Part shown: positions 1-8,692 of the stretch, piece after piece | Layout: each line of letters opens with the position of its first letter | How positions within the stretch are numbered: position 1 is the first letter of the stretch | DNA from: Nocardioides carbamazepini | GTDB taxonomy: Bacteria > Actinomycetota > Actinomycetes > Propionibacteriales > Nocardioidaceae | Direction: 5' to 3' | Assembly (NCBI RefSeq): GCF_024614185.1 | Contig: NZ_JAHTLF010000018.1 | Coordinates: 965,821 to 1,029,820, forward strand | Length of the DNA: 64,000 nt | The notes under the pieces: generated by a model | Database searches by the model: none | What the model saw: the letters and a program-made list of their open reading frames with translations, nothing else | Told to the model about the DNA's origin: nothing | Position numbers and translations under genes: made by a program

Positions 1-1040
1 CGATGGGCATCAAGCACGCGGACCGCATCGACGCGGCGGTCCGTGAGCGCCTGCGGGATCGCAGCGACCTCGAGTCATACTTCTCCGAAGCCCAAGAGGA
101 GCGGTTTTTCGTCAAGAACCTCGAACGCGTGCAGGGCGATGAACGCGACGCGATCATCATGTCGGTCGGCTACGGGAAGAGCGCGGATGGCCGCATGCTC
201 TACCGATTCGGCCCCATCAACACCCAAGGCGGCGAGCGTCGCCTCAACGTCGCAGTCTCCCGAGCGAAGCGACGCATGACGCTGGTCTCGTCGTTCGCCT
301 CCGCCGACCTCGATCCGAGCAAGCTCAACGCACGCGGCGCCGAGCTGCTCGGCGCGTATGTGTCCTTCATGGAATCGGGTGGCACCGACCTCGGATCGAT
401 CGCAACCCCGCCGCCGCGCCTCAACGCCTTCGAACAGGACATCCGCGACCGACTGACCCACGCCGGCCTCAACCTCACACCTCAGTTCGGAGTCTCCGGC
501 TATCGCATGGACTTCGTCGCCTCCCACCCCGAGAAGCGCGGCCAGTACGTCCTCGCGATCGAGGCTGACGGCGCGAGCTACCACTCCTCGGCCACCGCCC
601 GAGATCGCGACCGCCTCCGCCAGGAACACCTCGAACGACTCGGCTGGCGCTTCCACCGCATCTGGTCCACCGACTGGTTCCGCAACCCGCAAGCCGAGGT
701 CGAGCGCGTGCTCCAGGCGTTCAATGCTGCGGTCGAGGCTGCCGACAAAGGCGGGGCCACGGGCCAACGCGCTCACCCGATCGCATCACCAACCACGGTT
801 GAGCCGGCGACAGGGCAGCCGACCAGGACCTTGCCGACGCCGAAGATCTGGTACGGCCAGCCGATCACGACCTACAGCCGATCCGAACTCGTCGCGGTCG
901 TCCGTTGGATTCAAAGCGACGGCCTGTTGCGAACTGAGGAAGACCTCATCCGCGACGCGATGGACGAGCTCGGCTGGCGACGGCGCGGGTCCCGCATTGA
1001 TGCGGGTCTGCGAGACGCGATCGTTGCGGCGAAGCGCTAA
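1..1040 (+). CDS. SF1 DNA helicase, C-terminal part, with Vsr-like nuclease domain (5' partial)
   Basis: The reading frame is open from the left edge, so the N-terminal ATPase part lies outside the window. Visible residues 38-60 (ERVQGDERDAIIMSVGYG) and 81-96 (LNVAVSRAKRRMTLVS) match helicase motifs V and VI of the UvrD/Upf1-like SF1 group. Residues about 140-230 form a PD-(D/E)XK, Vsr/DUF559-type nuclease fold, with D170 in GYRMDFV and E187 in LAIEADGASYH, followed by the typical RL-GWRFHRIWS-DWF segment. The last 65 residues look like a small winged-helix tail. Large helicase-nuclease proteins of this kind (DUF4011/DUF3320 type) often occur in defence or repair loci. The product probably unwinds and cuts DNA. 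Identity of the C-terminal domains is fairly certain; biological role is inferred. Confidence 0.85.
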   Translation, partial: MGIKHADRIDAAVRERLRDRSDLESYFSEAQEERFFVKNLERVQGDERDAIIMSVGYGKSADGRMLYRFGPINTQGGERRLNVAVSRAKRRMTLVSSFASADLDPSKLNARGAELLGAYVSFMESGGTDLGSIATPPPRLNAFEQDIRDRLTHAGLNLTPQFGVSGYRMDFVASHPEKRGQYVLAIEADGASYHSSATARDRDRLRQEHLERLGWRFHRIWSTDWFRNPQAEVERVLQAFNAAVEAADKGGATGQRAHPIASPTTVEPATGQPTRTLPTPKIWYGQPITTYSRSELVAVVRWIQSDGLLRTEEDLIRDAMDELGWRRRGSRIDAGLRDAIVAAKR

Positions 1041-1119
1041 CGCGGCCGGTGGGGCGGCCCGCTTCGCCGAAATGCAGAACCCGTCGAATGTGTCGGCCAG
1101 TGCTGGGACAGTGCTGACC

Positions 1120-2757
1120 ATGGGATTCATGGACCGGTTCCGCAAGCATGAGACGCCGCCCGAGCAGCCGCAGCTGCCGGTGCGGCTCGATCAGCCGCGT
1201 TTCGCGGTCATCGATATCGAGACCACCGGCCTGTCGCCACAGTTGGATCGCATCGTCGAGATCGCGGTCGTCACGACCGACCCGTGGGGCAGGGTCCTCG
1301 GCGAGTGGTCAACCCGAATCAATCCCGAGGGCCCGGTCGGAGCCACCCACATCCACGGCATCAGCGCTGCGGACGTCGCAGGAGCGCCGGTCTTCCGTGA
1401 CGTCATCGCGGCACTCACTCAGCAACTCGCCGGGGCAGCCCTCGTTGCACACAACGCCGAGTTCGATCTCGCGTTCGTCCGCGAAGAGTTCCGACGCGCG
1501 GGCTGGGACATGCCGGCCGCGCCATCGCTGTGCACGCTCCGCGCATCCGATTACCACCTGCCCAACCTTGACCGCCGCCGTCTCGCCGACTGCTGCTGGG
1601 CCGTCGGGACGCCTTTGACAGGTGCTCACTCCGCGCTGGGTGACGCGCGGGCGACCGCTGTTCTCCTTGCCGCGTTCATGCACCCGCACATCGGTGCAAC
1701 TCCGCTGGCCGAGCACTTGGCTCTCCCGGAGCAGGCGATACGAGTCCGCTGGCCAGCGGAGCCCAACGGCGCCGTCCTTCGTGACGTCGCCATGCCGCGC
1801 ACCGACAACCCGGCCTACACGCCGTCGACGGCGCCGGCCTCCACCGCGCCCGAGGCCCTCGTCTCGATGGTCGACCACTTCTCCCTGCTCGACGCCGTCG
1901 CGATGGGCGCGCCAGAGAGCGGCATCGCCTACCTCGAAACGCTGGCAGAGGCACTCGAGGACGGCGAGATCTCAGACGAAGAAGCGGCTGGTCTAGTGGC
2001 GTTCGCACTGACGATGGGCCTCACGGCAGAGGACGTCACCGCCGCGAACGAAGGCTTCGTCCAGGCCCTCGCCATCGAGGCACTCGACGACGGCAAGGTG
2101 TCTCGTGCCGAGAAGGCCGAGCTCCTGCGAGTTGCGGACCTCCTCAACATCAACCCGAAGGTCGTGCCGACCGTCCTCGACAAGGCTGAAGCCGCCCGCG
2201 AGCAGCGCATGAGCGCAGGCCTCGCTCCGCTTCCCGACGACTGGTCGCTCGGTGAGCCGCTGCGCGTCGGTGACAAGGTCGTGTTCACCGGATGCGCCGC
2301 GTTCGACCGACCCGGCATGGAGCAGCGAGCAGAATCGCTCGGTGTCCTGGTCATCGGCTCGATGTCACCGAAGGTCGCCCTCCTGGTCAGCGATGGCACC
2401 ATGGACGGCGGCAAGGCTGGTCGAGCGCGGGAGCTCGGCGCACGTGTCGTGCACCCGGACGACTTCCGCCTCTTGCTCGACCACCTCCAACCCGCGCGGC
2501 CGCGCGAAGTGAAGGCACCGCCGAAGCCGCAGAAGGCGGCACCGCCCAAGGCAGCCACCTCGGCCCCCGTCGACTTGCCCGAAGACGTCACCCCTGCCGA
2601 CGTTCGCGAATGGGGACGACAGAACGGCTGGGAGGTCGGCGTGCGCGGGCGGCTCAACCAGGAGCTGTTGGCAGCATTCGTGGCGGCGTCGGACAACGTG
2701 CCGGCCGAGCCGCATGACGGCGCTCCTGGGCCGCGCGATCGAGCCCAAACGCCGTGA
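1120..2757 (+). CDS. DnaQ-like 3'-5' exonuclease with TerB-like, BRCT and Lsr2-like domains
   Basis: The 545-residue product is composite. Residues 27-185 are a DEDDh exonuclease of the DNA polymerase III epsilon type: D32/E34 in VIDIETTGL, D116 in AHNAEFD, H170 and D175 in GAHSALGDA. Residues about 250-345 are helical and acidic and resemble TerB. Residues about 378-456 form a BRCT domain (VGDKVVFTGC...ARVVHPDDF). After a Pro/Ala/Lys linker, residues 487-522 resemble the C-terminal DNA-binding domain of Lsr2 (DVREWGRQNGWEVGVRGR). It probably trims DNA 3' ends at AT-rich or damaged sites. The frame is open far upstream; ATG 1120 is chosen because the conserved exonuclease core begins shortly after it, with GTG 1111 as an alternative. 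The stop overlaps the next start (GTGA), so the two genes are probably co-translated. Confidence 0.88.
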   Translation: MGFMDRFRKHETPPEQPQLPVRLDQPRFAVIDIETTGLSPQLDRIVEIAVVTTDPWGRVLGEWSTRINPEGPVGATHIHGISAADVAGAPVFRDVIAALTQQLAGAALVAHNAEFDLAFVREEFRRAGWDMPAAPSLCTLRASDYHLPNLDRRRLADCCWAVGTPLTGAHSALGDARATAVLLAAFMHPHIGATPLAEHLALPEQAIRVRWPAEPNGAVLRDVAMPRTDNPAYTPSTAPASTAPEALVSMVDHFSLLDAVAMGAPESGIAYLETLAEALEDGEISDEEAAGLVAFALTMGLTAEDVTAANEGFVQALAIEALDDGKVSRAEKAELLRVADLLNINPKVVPTVLDKAEAAREQRMSAGLAPLPDDWSLGEPLRVGDKVVFTGCAAFDRPGMEQRAESLGVLVIGSMSPKVALLVSDGTMDGGKAGRARELGARVVHPDDFRLLLDHLQPARPREVKAPPKPQKAAPPKAATSAPVDLPEDVTPADVREWGRQNGWEVGVRGRLNQELLAAFVAASDNVPAEPHDGAPGPRDRAQTP

Positions 2758-3539
2758 CTCCCGACCCTGGACCGACCGACGCGCAGTTCAAGCTGATTTG
2801 GGATCGCAACCTATGCCCCGATATCGAGAAGCTGATGGCGCGGATGGACGACCTGAACGACTTCCGGGTGCATCCCAAGTCGTGGTTGGGAACCGACGAC
2901 GAATGGGCCGACCCGTTTCAAGTCTCACACGCCGTCAAGCAATGCCTCGTCGCTGCAGTGGATCACCTTCACGCATGCAAGGTTCTGGTAGCTGACGCTG
3001 GAGCGATGCACCTGGCGGCTCCCGCATCGCTGGTCCGCGGCTCCCTGGAGAGTGCAGCCGCCGGGTTCTGGATGCTCCACCCGAAGGAACGCGGGGCGAG
3101 GGTTGTTCGCGCGCTGCAATGGCATGCCCAGGACTCCCACGATGAACACGTCGCTCTCTCGGGCATCAACCCCAACGCGGACGAGAAGAAGGCAGTTCGG
3201 ACAGCTCGTCTCCTAGAGGTGGCAGGTCGCCACACCGAAGTGGATGCCGGTGTGCTGAAGAAGAGGCTCAACAGCACAACAATGGTGGATTATGCCGACC
3301 AGAACACTCGCGATGACCTCAAGGTCTTGCTCGTTTGGCGCATGTGCTCAGGCTTCGCGCATGGAAGGCAGTGGGCGGCGTTGTCCTGGGGCCTGAGGGA
3401 GACCTTTCCGACTGCAGACCCCGACGTGTTGGCGGTGAAGTTCACCAACGACCTCAGCCGGATCGTGATGCTTGCTCTCACCGCGACTCGGCTCATCGAT
3501 GAGGTGGTGAAGCTTCACGCCAAGCGGTCACATCGGTAG
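2754..3539 (+). CDS. hypothetical protein coupled to the exonuclease gene
   Basis: The 261-residue soluble protein starts at a GTG that overlaps the preceding stop by four bases, so it is probably in the same operon. I recognise no family. It appears mainly alpha-helical, with the central stretch SLESAAAGFWMLHPKERGARVVRALQWHAQDSHDEH and a C-terminal helix with SRIVMLALTATRLIDEVV; the latter layout resembles small helical proteins of unknown function that accompany restriction or repair genes. No signal peptide, membrane segment or clear catalytic motif was seen. The context (helicase-nuclease, exonuclease) suggests a role with DNA transactions, but that is only guilt by association. Confidence 0.75.
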   Translation: MTPDPGPTDAQFKLIWDRNLCPDIEKLMARMDDLNDFRVHPKSWLGTDDEWADPFQVSHAVKQCLVAAVDHLHACKVLVADAGAMHLAAPASLVRGSLESAAAGFWMLHPKERGARVVRALQWHAQDSHDEHVALSGINPNADEKKAVRTARLLEVAGRHTEVDAGVLKKRLNSTTMVDYADQNTRDDLKVLLVWRMCSGFAHGRQWAALSWGLRETFPTADPDVLAVKFTNDLSRIVMLALTATRLIDEVVKLHAKRSHR

Positions 3540-4032
3540 TCGATCTAGTGTCGCCGCCGTCGCTGTCTACGCCGGCGAACTTTGACGGACTCGGCGCGCC
3601 CAGCCTTTTTGGTCAAGCTTCCCCGCGGAAGGTTCGTCAATCTTCGCTGCATCTCGACACCTGTTCGATGTCGAGATGCAGCGAACATTGACAACTGGCC
3701 GTCAATGTCAAGATCTACAAGAGCGGTCGACTTTCCGGACTTGGGTGCGGTGACGGCTGAGCTACACGCTGGTAAGCACGGTCGGCTGCCTGCGGCCGGG
3801 GAACGCAGCCGTGAGGGCACGTAGAACAGAGCAGTGTCAGACCGCAGGCGCGAGAGACGAGAGGAACCAGCCACGCGTTGAGAGCACCCGCCTCGTGCGG
3901 CGCGGTGCACCGGGTGAGGATCGGCAACCGGGCCCCGTGCCGGTTCGGTTCTGCTCGGGAGTGGACAGGCAATACGCACAGTCGGTTGCGCGGCAGGTTC
4001 GCATCCGCTGCTCTGGCAGGCCCGCTATGGCC
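3540..4032. other. non-coding interval containing repeat copy A
   Basis: No convincing gene is present in these 493 bases. Short open frames on both strands lack ribosome binding sites and have no recognisable protein features. The left part holds the repeat described separately. The remainder (about 3725-4032) shows no structure that I can interpret. Confidence 0.6.
3581..3719 (+). repeat. repeat copy A with long central hairpin (related to 12148-12281)
   Basis: A perfect 15-bp inverted repeat lies at 3645-3659 and 3669-3683 with a 9-nt loop. It is flanked by blocks shared with the copy at 12148-12281: GCGGAAGG.TCGTCAATC before the hairpin and TGACAACTGGC.GTCA..GTCAAGATC after it. Both copies have the same orientation. 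It may be the end of a degenerate mobile element or an integration-associated sequence; no transposase remains beside it. Confidence 0.7.
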
Positions 4033-4954
4033 TCACAGGACTCGTCGGAGGAGGTCGCGGATTCGGTGGATGAGGTCATCACTGGCTGCCCGAGCTCCTC
4101 GACTGAGGTGTCCCATGTCTGCGAAGCCGTGGATCATTGCTTCGTAGCACTGATAGTCGACGTGCACACCGGCCTCGCGGAGAGCGTCTGCGTACGCCCT
4201 GCCTTCATCTCGTAGGGGGTCGAACTCGGCGGTGGCGACGAGTGTTGGCGGTTGATTGGCGAGGACGTGCGGTGGTGCAAGGAGTGGCGAGTGCCGGAGG
4301 TCGTCCTCAGCCGCAAGCTCGGACAGGTAGTGGCCCATGAACCAGTCGACGGTGTCTGCCTCAAGGAAGTAGCCGGAGCCGCATTCGTGGCGTGATGGAT
4401 GTGATCCGAAGGGGTCTGCCGCGGGGTAGATCAGGACCTGGGCGGCGGTCGAGGTGCGCTTGGACGACCACGGCTGCGAGGTTTGCGCCCGAGGAGTCTC
4501 CGCCGACGGCGAGGACGTCCGTTCCGCCAAGTTCCCGCCGCTGACTGCTGGCCCAGGTGACGGCTTCGAGTGCGTCGTTCACGGCCGCTGCGAACGGGTG
4601 TTCGCGCGCCAGACGGTAGTCGACGGAGACGACGACGGTCTCGGCGCCAGCGCAGATCCGTCGGCACAGCTGGTCGTGGGTGTCCAGGTCGCCGAGGACG
4701 AAGCCGCCGCCGTGGAAGTACACCAGGGTCGGGAATGGCCCGTTGCATGCCGGGCGGTACAGCCGTCCGGGCCGACTCCCGGCGGTGACGTTCTCGACAG
4801 CCCCGACCGGCTGCCTGAGATTTGGGGGCACGATGTCAGCGCTCATCGCGCGCATCGCCTTACGGGCGTCCTCTGGTGTTGATCGGGCGATCGGTGGGTA
4901 CTGCGCCGACTGAATCGCCCTCAGAAGTTCGCGGATACCTTCGTCAAGCGGCAT
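4033..4954 (-). pseudogene. alpha/beta-hydrolase (hormone-sensitive-lipase family esterase), frameshifted
   Basis: The N-terminal half (from ATG 4954, MPLDEGIRELL) carries the oxyanion motif YFHGGGFVLGD and the nucleophile motif GGDSSGANLAAVV. The C-terminal half, in another frame, carries the acid region LVATAEFDPLRDEG and the catalytic-His region EAMIHGFADMG. The frames switch near 4430-4450, at a run reading CGCCGCCCAGG on the coding strand, where VVQAHLDRR should continue into AAQVLIYPAAD. Total length is 922 bases, one more than a multiple of three, so one base is extra or two are missing. Joined, it would give about 307 residues, normal for the family. Such esterases hydrolyse the ester made by a Baeyer-Villiger monooxygenase, and that gene lies immediately upstream with an 11-bp overlap. 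It could be a real pseudogene or a sequencing error. Confidence 0.85.
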
Positions 4955-6425
4955 TGCTATCGCCGGTCCTCGGTTCGGCGCGAAGCGTGTGGCTGAAGTC
5001 GTTTCGGAGCGTGGCGATGGCGTCGAGGAGGTAGTTCTGTTGCATCTGCCAGGGGGCACGTGGGCCTTGCTTGGGGAACGCGCCGACCGATCGCTGGATG
5101 TAGCCGGAGGTGAGTCCGAACAGCGGCAGCGGCTCCAAGGTCTTGTCGGCCTGCGGCGTTACGGCGTCGATGCCTTTGGCGGTCATCCAGTTGAGGACCT
5201 TGCACACCAGTCTTGATGAAAGGTCTGCGCGGAGGGTCCAGGAGAGCCGGGTGTAGCCGATGCAGAAGGCGAAGTTCGGGATGCCGCTGACCATCGCTCC
5301 TTTCCAGACGAACTCGTCCGCGACATTCACCTTCACCCCGTTGATGCTGGGTTCGAGGCCTCCGAAGGTCTTGAGCTCGAGGCCGGTGGCGCTGATGACG
5401 ATGTCGGCCTCGAGAACCCGTCCCGAGGTCAGTCGGATGCCGTTGGGGACGATGGTGTCGATGGTGTCGGTGACCACCTCGGCGTGGCCGGCTTTGATGG
5501 CCTTGAAGATGTCGGCGCCGGGCGCGGCGCAGAGTCGCTGCTCCCAGGGACGGTAGGTGGGTGTGAAGTGCTCCTCGACCGCGTCGGGGCCGAGGATCCG
5601 GTGGGTCTGGGCGAGGAGCAGCTTGCGGGCGCGGTCGGGGAAGCGTTCGCAGTATTGGTGGAAGGCGATGCTGAATGCGACGTTCTTCGCGCGCGCGAAG
5701 CGGTGAGCCGCCTTCTCGGGGAGGTGTTCGCGCAGCCAGTCGGCCTTCGTGTCCTTGCTCGGGACGGCACTGATCCAGGTGGCGCTGCGTTGCAGCATCG
5801 TGACGGGCGTGGTGGCTGAGGCCATCGCCGGCACCAGCGTCACGGCGGTCGCCCCGCTACCGATGACCACGACGCGCTTGCCCTCGTAGGCGAGGTCGTC
5901 GGGCCAGAACTGTGGGTGGACCACCGTGCCGTCGAAGGTGTCGACGCCGGGAAAAGGCGGCGCGTGTCCTTTGTCGTAGTCGTAGTAGCCGGCGCAGGCG
6001 TAGATGAACGAGGCGAGCATCGTGCGGGTCTCGCCGGCCTGGTCGACGGTGACGGTCCAGACCTGGTCCTCGGTTGACCAGTCGGCAGCGGTGACCCGTG
6101 TGCCGAAGGTGATCTTCTCCTCGATGCCGTTCTCGACGGCGGTCTCGCGAATGTAGGCGAGGATGGCCTCGCCGCTCGCGATGGACTGGGCCTCGCGCCA
6201 GGGCTTGAACGGGTAGCCGAGTGTGTACATGTCGGAGTCCGAGCGCACCCCGGGATAGCGGAACAGGTCCCAGGTGCCGCCGAGCTCGTCACGGGCTTCG
6301 AGGATGGCGTAGGTCCGGTCGGGGCATTCGGTCTGGAGTCGGTAGGCGGCACCGATGCCGGAGAGCCCGGCTCCGATGACGAGGACGTCAACGTGGACCG
6401 GAAGGGTGGAGGCGCGTTCGCTCAT
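4944..6425 (-). CDS. Baeyer-Villiger-type flavin monooxygenase (EthA-like)
   Basis: The 493-residue FAD/NADPH enzyme has the FAD-binding motif VIGAGLSGIG near residue 16, then GGTWDLFRYPGVRSDSDMY, the Baeyer-Villiger signature FDGTVVHPQFWP (F-x-G-x3-H-x3-W-P), and the NADPH motif VVVIGSGATAVTL. The whole protein follows the pattern of mycobacterial EthA: LQRSATWI, then WEQRLC, then SATGL and GYTRLSWTLRADL. It inserts oxygen next to a ketone carbonyl to form an ester or lactone. Its neighbours fit that role: an alcohol dehydrogenase that can supply ketone and an esterase that can cleave the product. The AraC regulator lies upstream on the same strand, and candidate AraC sites lie at 6470-6496. 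Substrate is not predictable from sequence. Confidence 0.92.
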   Translation of the reverse strand: MSERASTLPVHVDVLVIGAGLSGIGAAYRLQTECPDRTYAILEARDELGGTWDLFRYPGVRSDSDMYTLGYPFKPWREAQSIASGEAILAYIRETAVENGIEEKITFGTRVTAADWSTEDQVWTVTVDQAGETRTMLASFIYACAGYYDYDKGHAPPFPGVDTFDGTVVHPQFWPDDLAYEGKRVVVIGSGATAVTLVPAMASATTPVTMLQRSATWISAVPSKDTKADWLREHLPEKAAHRFARAKNVAFSIAFHQYCERFPDRARKLLLAQTHRILGPDAVEEHFTPTYRPWEQRLCAAPGADIFKAIKAGHAEVVTDTIDTIVPNGIRLTSGRVLEADIVISATGLELKTFGGLEPSINGVKVNVADEFVWKGAMVSGIPNFAFCIGYTRLSWTLRADLSSRLVCKVLNWMTAKGIDAVTPQADKTLEPLPLFGLTSGYIQRSVGAFPKQGPRAPWQMQQNYLLDAIATLRNDFSHTLRAEPRTGDSNAA

Positions 6426-6469
6426 CCTCTGACTGTGCGCGCCACGCGAGCCGGTCGTTTACCTCATCA

Positions 6470-6496
6470 CGACAGAGTTTTTTCTTGGCGCGACAG
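6470..6496 (-). promoter_or_regulatory. candidate AraC-type direct repeats upstream of the monooxygenase
   Basis: Reading toward the monooxygenase, two CTGTCG[CT]G half-sites occur with their TGTCG cores at 6492-6496 and 6470-6474, 22 bases apart, so about two helical turns. The same core pair occurs before the divergent alcohol dehydrogenase. A run of seven A residues lies between the halves. Confidence 0.45.
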
Positions 6497-6510
6497 CCGC
6501 CGACCGGCTA

Positions 6511-7539
6511 CTACCTTGCTCCGTCTGTGGCTTTCGCCCTCATCCGGCTGGGGGCTTCTCCCCACCAGCGGTGTGCTGCTCGGGTGAAGGACGGCTGGTG
6601 GTCGAAGCCGACCATTGCGCTCACATGCCCGACGGGCAGGTCGGTGCCGAGCAGGAGCCGTAGAGCCTTCTCGCGTCTCGCGTCGTCAACGATCTCGCCG
6701 AAGCTTGTGCCCGCGTCGGATAGCTGGCGCTGCAGGGTTCGCGGGTGGATCAGCAGCAGCCTGGCGACGCCGTCGAGGCTGGGAGGCGTGGTGCCGAGCG
6801 AGTCGAGGACCGGCACGCGTACGCGTGAGACGATGTCCTCTCCGCGGTCGGCCGCCCGGCGGGCCAGGTAGGCGATCGCGAGCTGATAGATGGTGTCGTC
6901 TCCTTGTCGGAGCTCGCGCCGCGCGACCTCGGGCGGGAAGCGGAGGACGGCGGCCCGCAACGGTCGCCCGACGTGCACAGGTGCGCCGAAGAAGTCCCGG
7001 TAGGTCTCCAGCGGGCCGGGCGGCACGTAGGGCAGCTCGACACTGCGCAGCCCGTAGGAGCCGCCGCCGACCTGGTTGAGCACACGGTGGGCGAAGCCCA
7101 ATCCCATGTCGGTGGTCTGCACGGGCCCGTGCTCGTTGACGGGGCGGTAGTACAGCGCGACGGTGCCGGCCCTCGAGCGGGGGTCCTCGCCGAGGGTGAG
7201 GGTGACGGCCTGGCTGTGGACGCACATGTACCGGGTCAGGCAGTCCAGGGCGTCGCCGAGGGTGCGTGAGTTCGTCAAAGCGACAGCAAGGGGCCCCAGC
7301 ACCGAGAGCGACTGCTTGGCCGCGATCCGCAGCCCGAAGTCGTGGCAGCTCAAGTCGGTGGCGGCGGTCTCGATCATGGCCGCGGCCGACTCGGGTGCGA
7401 CGGTGATGTCGTCCTGGTCGAGACATCCCGCCGGAAGCCCGGCCTGGATGCGGTAGGCCTCCGGGTCACCACCCAGCCCCGCAACAACTTCTCGGAACCC
7501 GCGCAAGGTTGCCGACCGCACGAACGTCATGTGACCCAT
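6511..7539 (-). CDS. AraC-family transcriptional regulator
   Basis: The 342-residue protein has an N-terminal arabinose-binding-type domain (about residues 10-200, including RYMCVHSQAVTLTL) and a C-terminal AraC helix-turn-helix (about 235-335: SLDGVARLLLIHPRTLQRQLSDAGTSFGEIVDDARREKALRLL, then VGHVSAMVGFDHQPSFTRAAHRWWGEAPSRMR). AraC proteins of this subtype control ketone, alcohol and alkane oxidation loci in actinobacteria. It is divergent from the alcohol dehydrogenase operon and upstream of the monooxygenase, and both promoters carry a similar repeat pair, so it probably activates both arms. A second ATG at 7530 is an alternative start. Confidence 0.9.
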   Translation of the reverse strand: MGHMTFVRSATLRGFREVVAGLGGDPEAYRIQAGLPAGCLDQDDITVAPESAAAMIETAATDLSCHDFGLRIAAKQSLSVLGPLAVALTNSRTLGDALDCLTRYMCVHSQAVTLTLGEDPRSRAGTVALYYRPVNEHGPVQTTDMGLGFAHRVLNQVGGGSYGLRSVELPYVPPGPLETYRDFFGAPVHVGRPLRAAVLRFPPEVARRELRQGDDTIYQLAIAYLARRAADRGEDIVSRVRVPVLDSLGTTPPSLDGVARLLLIHPRTLQRQLSDAGTSFGEIVDDARREKALRLLLGTDLPVGHVSAMVGFDHQPSFTRAAHRWWGEAPSRMRAKATDGAR

Positions 7540-7572
7540 TGTCGCGCACAGTTAAGAAGCTGTCGTGCACGG
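7540..7572 (+). promoter_or_regulatory. candidate AraC-type direct repeats before the alcohol dehydrogenase operon
   Basis: TGTCGCGCAC (7540-7549) and TGTCGTGCAC (7561-7570) are direct repeats with a 21-bp period, the spacing typical of AraC half-sites. The second lies about 40 bases before the ATG of the dehydrogenase. An inverted pair CATTGTC (7537-7543) / GACAATG (7595-7601) brackets the region. Confidence 0.5.
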
Positions 7573-7609
7573 GTAAACAGAAATCGGCGCTTCGGACAAT
7601 GCTGTGGCC

Positions 7610-8629
7610 ATGAGAGCACTGATGTTCGTTCGTCCCGGTGAGCTTCGCTTCGATGAGGTCGATGCGCCGACCATCGTGCAGGCCACGGACGCCCTGGTTC
7701 GCCCGATCGCGGCAACCACGTGCGACCTGGACCATCACGTGATCCAGGACAAGACGCCCTTCTCGCCGTTCGGGCCGTTCCCGCTGGGTCACGAGTGTGT
7801 CGGCCGGGTCGTCGAGGTCGGCCCTGACTGCACCGGCATCCAGGTCGGCGACGTCGTCGGCGTCGCCTGGCACATCGCCTGCGGAACCTGTGAGGAATGC
7901 CGCCGCGACCATCCCGCGCGTTGTCTCCTGCACGGGGACGCCCAATACGGGCTCCCAGTCAACGGCCTGTGGGGTGGCACGTTCTCCGAGCTCATCCGCG
8001 TGCCGTACGCCGACTACAACCTCCTCAAGCTCCCCGACACGGTCAACCCGGTTCACCTGGCATCCATCGGCGACAACTTCGCCCTCGGCTGGGAGACCGT
8101 CATGCCCACGATTGCCGGTATGAGCGAGCCCAAGATCGGCGTCTTCGGCGGCACCGGCTCCATCGGCCTCTACGTCGCGGACGTCGCCCAGCACCTCGCC
8201 CCCGGCCACGCCATCTACTACGACGACGACCCCGTCCGCACGGGGGTCGCCGAGAAGCTCGGCATCGAGGTCCGCGACCTGCGCGAGGGCTACGACACCG
8301 ACCACGACCTGTCCGTCGACGCGACGTGCGACCCCCTGAAGCTGAACAAGGTTCTGGAGTCGGTGCGGCCCGAGGGCTACGTCAACTCGGTCGGCATCTA
8401 CTTCAAGCCCGTCGAGATCCCGCTGCTCAGCCTGTACCTGCGCGGCGTGAACTTCCACAACGGCAAGGGCCAGGCCCGTCCCGCCATGACGCCCATCCTC
8501 GAGAACGTCGTCAACGGCAACCTCCACCCCGAGATCGTCACCAGCGGCATCTACGAATGGGACCAGATCCCCGAGGTCCTGACCAGCGAGGACCCCGGGC
8601 ACAAGCCCATCTTCTCCCTCGACAGCTGA
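7610..8629 (+). CDS. zinc-dependent alcohol dehydrogenase
   Basis: The 339-residue medium-chain dehydrogenase has catalytic-zinc ligands in TTCDLDHH and GHECVG, a structural-zinc cluster CGTCEECRRDHPARC with C-x2-C-x2-C-x7-C spacing, and a Rossmann motif GVFGGTGSIGLYVADVA. It should oxidise a secondary or primary alcohol using NAD(P)+. It heads a rightward operon with the tautomerase, thioesterase, amidohydrolase and decarboxylase-like genes and faces the AraC gene. Beside a Baeyer-Villiger enzyme it is well placed to turn an alcohol into the ketone substrate. ATG 7610 (MRALMFVRPGEL) is preferred over the in-frame GTG 7604 because family members begin at this methionine. Confidence 0.9.
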   Translation: MRALMFVRPGELRFDEVDAPTIVQATDALVRPIAATTCDLDHHVIQDKTPFSPFGPFPLGHECVGRVVEVGPDCTGIQVGDVVGVAWHIACGTCEECRRDHPARCLLHGDAQYGLPVNGLWGGTFSELIRVPYADYNLLKLPDTVNPVHLASIGDNFALGWETVMPTIAGMSEPKIGVFGGTGSIGLYVADVAQHLAPGHAIYYDDDPVRTGVAEKLGIEVRDLREGYDTDHDLSVDATCDPLKLNKVLESVRPEGYVNSVGIYFKPVEIPLLSLYLRGVNFHNGKGQARPAMTPILENVVNGNLHPEIVTSGIYEWDQIPEVLTSEDPGHKPIFSLDS

Positions 8630-8692
8630 ATTGCTCCAACCGCTACCCAGACCCCACCCTGGCCACCGCTCCGGCCCCTGAGGAGATCCACC

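Noticed and set aside
3545..3979. Possible minus-strand gene (144 codons) after the unknown protein
   Set aside because: It runs through the repeat hairpin, has no ribosome binding site and an Arg/Ser/Pro-rich product.
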